From positions 124,001 to 188,000 of the forward strand of contig NZ_JACHGE010000010.1 of NCBI RefSeq assembly GCF_014202225.1: 64,000 bases of DNA, read 5' to 3'. Under the pieces are notes generated by a model. That model had not been told where the DNA came from. It saw only the letters and a program-made list of their open reading frames with translations, and searched no databases. Shown here in pieces: positions 61,787 through 64,000 of the stretch. Position 1 is the stretch's first letter. Each line of letters opens with the position of its first letter. Position numbers and translations under genes: made by a program. Source of the DNA: Algibacter amylolyticus. Lineage in GTDB: Bacteria > Bacteroidota > Bacteroidia > Flavobacteriales > Flavobacteriaceae.

Positions 61787-62971
61787 ATGCAATTACTATC
61801 TGATAGAATTTTAAACATGGCAACGTCTGCTACTTTAGCAATGGCAGCCAAAGCAAGAGAACTTAGAGGCGAAGGAAAAGATATTATTGGTTTAAGTTTA
61901 GGAGAACCTGACTTTAACACTCCCGATTTTATTAAAGACGCTGCTATACAAGCTATTAATGATAACTACAACTCGTACACTCCAGTTGATGGTTACGGCG
62001 AATTAAAAGATGCTATTATTACTAAGTTTAAGCGCGATAACAATTTAACGTACACACCCGCTCAAATTGTAGTTTCAACTGGAGCAAAACAATGTTTAGC
62101 AAATATTGCCGGCGTTATGCTTAATGAAGGCGACGAAGTACTTTTACCTTGTCCATACTGGGTTAGTTATGCAGATATTGTAAAGCTTTACGATGGTGTA
62201 CCTGTAGAGGTAAAAACATCTATAGATACAGATTTTAAAATGACTGCTAGTCAACTTGAAGCAGCTATTACACCAAAAACAAAAATGATTTGGTTAAGCT
62301 CTCCTTGTAACCCAAGTGGATCTGTTTATACTAAAGCTGAATTAAGAGCATTAGCAGACGTACTTGTAAAGCACCCAAATATTTATGTGGTTTCAGATGA
62401 GATTTATGAACATATTAACTATGGTGAAGGTCATGCAAGTATGGCTGGATTTGAAGATATGTACAACAATACTATTACAGTAAACGGTGTTTCTAAAGCA
62501 TTTGCAATGACTGGATGGCGTATAGGTTACATTGGTGGTCCAGAAAAAATTGCAAGAGCTTGTAACAAATTGCAAGGACAAATGACAAGTGGTGCTAACT
62601 GTATTGCTCAACGTGCAGTAATTACAGCTTTAAACGAGCCGCCTTCTCGTGTACAATACATGATAGACGAGTTTAAAGAGCGTCGCGATTTAATATTAGG
62701 ATTAGTAAACGATATTGAAGGCTTTAAAGCTAACACACCAGATGGTGCGTTTTACATTTTCCCAGATGTTACTCACTTTTTCGGAAAAACATTACGTGGT
62801 AAGAAAATAAACAATGCTACCGATTTTTCTTTATACCTATTAGAAGAAGCCCTTGTTGCAACCGTAACTGGTGCAGCTTTTGGAAATCCAGATTGTATTA
62901 GAATTTCGTATGCCGCTTCGCAAGAACAAATTATCGAAGCCATTAAACGTATTAAAGAGGTTGTAAGCTAG
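61787..62971 (+). CDS. Class I PLP-dependent aminotransferase (aspartate aminotransferase-like)
   Basis: 394 residues of the aspartate/tyrosine/aromatic aminotransferase Ib subgroup. The Schiff-base lysine is Lys237 in VNGVSKAFAMTGWRIGYIGG, preceded by SSPCNPSGSVYTKAEL and VVSDEIYEHINYG. The GEPDFNTPDFI and FGNPDCIRISYA ends are typical. It is most likely an aspartate (or glutamate/prephenate) aminotransferase, but substrate is not settled by sequence. It is followed by a terminator and the E repeat. Confidence 0.92.
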   Translation: MQLLSDRILNMATSATLAMAAKARELRGEGKDIIGLSLGEPDFNTPDFIKDAAIQAINDNYNSYTPVDGYGELKDAIITKFKRDNNLTYTPAQIVVSTGAKQCLANIAGVMLNEGDEVLLPCPYWVSYADIVKLYDGVPVEVKTSIDTDFKMTASQLEAAITPKTKMIWLSSPCNPSGSVYTKAELRALADVLVKHPNIYVVSDEIYEHINYGEGHASMAGFEDMYNNTITVNGVSKAFAMTGWRIGYIGGPEKIARACNKLQGQMTSGANCIAQRAVITALNEPPSRVQYMIDEFKERRDLILGLVNDIEGFKANTPDGAFYIFPDVTHFFGKTLRGKKINNATDFSLYLLEEALVATVTGAAFGNPDCIRISYAASQEQIIEAIKRIKEVVS

Positions 62972-62997
62972 TCATACCTCTTTTAAATATTTAATTC

Positions 62998-63037
62998 AGA
63001 CCTGTTAAGTTTTAAAAAACTGACAGGTCTTTTTTTT
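62998..63037 (+). terminator. Rho-independent terminator after the aminotransferase gene
   Basis: An eight-base-pair stem AGACCTGT / ACAGGTCT with a 17-nt loop (A/T-rich, can extend to further pairs) is followed by an uninterrupted run of Ts. Confidence 0.82.
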
Positions 63038-63060
63038 GGATAATACGTTAACATAAAGTT

Positions 63061-63201
63061 TTTGGGCGCCTGCCTGCCGGCAGGCAGGTTACCACACCCT
63101 TCGTCTATACTCAGGACAAGCTGTCAGGCTTTCCGCTACAAGTCCTCGCTTCCGGATAAAAAATCTGTCGCTGTGGGCTTTCCACTGCAATCCCTAACGC
63201 G
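63061..63201 (+). repeat. Dispersed intergenic repeat, copy E (compact form with palindromic insert)
   Basis: It starts TTTGGGCG, then carries the perfect 20-bp palindrome CCTGCCTGCCGGCAGGCAGG (63069-63088). It continues CAGGCTTTCCGCTACAAGTCCTCGC, a 14-base insert (GGATAAAAAATCTG), then TCGCTGTGGGCTTTCCACTGCAATCCCTAACGCG. It is the longest and most altered compact copy. It lies past the aminotransferase terminator. Confidence 0.8.
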
Positions 63202-63238
63202 AAATACCTCACCAATTTTAAAAATCGGTGAGGTATTT
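63202..63238. terminator. Strong stem-loop next to repeat E, possible bidirectional terminator
   Basis: A twelve-base-pair perfect stem AAATACCTCACC / GGTGAGGTATTT with a 13-nt AT-rich loop lies between repeat E and the end of the 63287 gene. T tracts are weak on both sides, so this is tentative; it may terminate the minus-strand small gene pair. Confidence 0.55.
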
Positions 63239-63286
63239 TAATTTAACAATTACCTGTTTCTAATATTTGATAACAAATTACTTTTC

Positions 63287-63553
63287 TCATTGTAACAAAA
63301 ACCAAAATAAGGGGACGATAACAAAAAGCAATAGTAAAAACACAACTAAGTATTTAATTCTTGCTTCTCTATGTTCTTTTTTAAGTCTTTGCTTAATTTC
63401 AATTAATTGCTCTGGTGTAGCTTGTGGAAACTCTTTTAGTTCAATATTAGCATAACTACCTCCTAAAGCGCCTTTCTCTCTTCGTTTTGATGTAAGACTC
63501 CTATTATTCTTTAATGAAGTAATTGCCGCCATTGCAGATCCTTCTCCTCCCAT
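63287..63553 (-). CDS. Mini membrane protein, paralog 2 of 2
   Basis: 88 residues: a basic N-terminal part, a helical segment ATPEQLIEIKQRLKKEHREARIK and one C-terminal membrane helix (YLVVFLLLLFVIVPLFWFLL) at the end. It pairs with the upstream gene, which shares the segment TPEQLxxIxxR and the terminal helix. The layout (cytoplasmic tail plus C-terminal anchor) is compatible with a tail-anchored regulator. Not recognised. Confidence 0.7.
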   Translation of the reverse strand: MGGEGSAMAAITSLKNNRSLTSKRREKGALGGSYANIELKEFPQATPEQLIEIKQRLKKEHREARIKYLVVFLLLLFVIVPLFWFLLQ

Positions 63554-63565
63554 AATTTCTAAGTT

Positions 63566-63832
63566 TTATACTATTATATATACTATCGCTGAGACTAAAA
63601 GAGGTGTTAATAGTAGTGTAAGCGTAAATTCTTTTAATACAGTATTTCTATTATCTTGTTGAGTCCTTAATCTTATGTTCTCTAATTGCTCTGGAGTTGA
63701 TTCTGGCAAATTTAACCGCGGACTTTTTGACCAATCGAAACCTCCCAAAGTTTTTCTAAACCTTCTGCTTTTATCAAGCATGATAGATTTATTGCTTTTA
63801 ATTGTGGATTGAAACGATTCACCGAAAGGCAT
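63566..63832 (-). CDS. Mini membrane protein, paralog 1 of 2
   Basis: 88 residues, same length as the downstream gene 12 bp away. It has a basic N-terminus (LDKSRRFRKTLGGFDWSKSPR), the shared segment STPEQLENIRLRTQQDNRN and a C-terminal membrane helix (TLTLLLTPLLVSAIVYIIV). It is the first of a two-gene operon; the promoter would lie in the right-hand ~160 bp, which ends the window and holds nothing else I can identify. Function unknown. Confidence 0.7.
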   Translation of the reverse strand: MPFGESFQSTIKSNKSIMLDKSRRFRKTLGGFDWSKSPRLNLPESTPEQLENIRLRTQQDNRNTVLKEFTLTLLLTPLLVSAIVYIIV

Positions 63833-64000
63833 AATAGATTTTTTTTGATATAATCTTACCTATTAATAACAAGATTATCATTTCTTATATGTAGCATTTT
63901 TCTATAAAATGTTACAGTGTTTTGAAAGATTTATTATTAAAAGCCCTTAGAAAAAAAGTAGGATATAGCAGAAATAAATATAAATAGCAGACAAACCCGC

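Overview
The window looks like a chromosomal stretch from a member of the Flavobacteriaceae (Bacteroidota); I cannot name the genus. The DNA is AT-rich. Several genes are preceded by the Bacteroidota -7 box TAnnTTTG, often as TATCTTTG. Few starts have a recognisable Shine-Dalgarno. Two proteins carry type IX secretion (T9SS) C-terminal sorting domains, a T9SS Plug protein is encoded, and energy metabolism uses a six-subunit Na+-translocating NADH:quinone reductase. I see no prophage, plasmid backbone, IS element, CRISPR array or rRNA operon.

Layout. 0-5 kb: the 3' end of a hybrid histidine kinase, lpxK, a Nif3-family protein with a coiled-coil 'zinc ribbon' protein that has lost all its cysteines, and msrA. 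5-9 kb: a secreted glycosidase-like protein, a methyltransferase, a lipoprotein and a fused YjdI/CDGSH iron-sulfur protein. 9.3-14.8 kb: a kynurenine-pathway cluster (kynU, kmo, an atypical SDR, 3-hydroxyanthranilate dioxygenase, ACMSD-type decarboxylase) that would carry kynurenine to 2-aminomuconate semialdehyde. 14.8-20.8 kb: a LytS/LytTR-type two-component pair with an unrecognised sensor, an O-methyltransferase and a TPR hybrid histidine kinase. 20.8-26.7 kb: tatA, an M1 aminopeptidase, a DUF6702-like protein and three tandem paralogous carboxypeptidase-regulatory-like proteins. 26.7-36.5 kb: pepE, tRNA-Gly, two GNAT acetyltransferases (one with no ordinary start codon), an M48 protease, gpmI, map, a DUF3050 protein, a methyltransferase and apbE. 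36.5-45.5 kb: a TPR protein, a DUF4846 protein and nqrABCDEF. 45.6-53.2 kb: the Plug protein, apaG, a coupled NRDE/DUF6695-like pair, pruA, and a patch of small, possibly acquired genes. 53.4-64 kb: a 1632-residue T9SS surface protein, a TPR protein, rsmG, a fatty acid desaturase, an aminotransferase and two paralogous mini membrane proteins.

Genes that probably work together: ApbE attaches FMN to NqrB and NqrC, and lies about 3.3 kb from nqrF. The five kyn genes catalyse consecutive or associated steps. The LytS-type kinase and LytTR regulator are one nucleotide apart. The Plug protein belongs to the secretion system that would export the two sorting-domain proteins.

The most notable unexplained structure is a modular intergenic repeat in five copies (near 3.9, 13.0, 27.5, 47.5 and 63.1 kb). 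Its ends are shared (TTTGGGCG at the left, ATCC-TAACGC-like at the right) and its middle occurs in two interchangeable forms. It looks like a non-autonomous mobile or structured element. All calls rest on reading the sequence; no database search was run.
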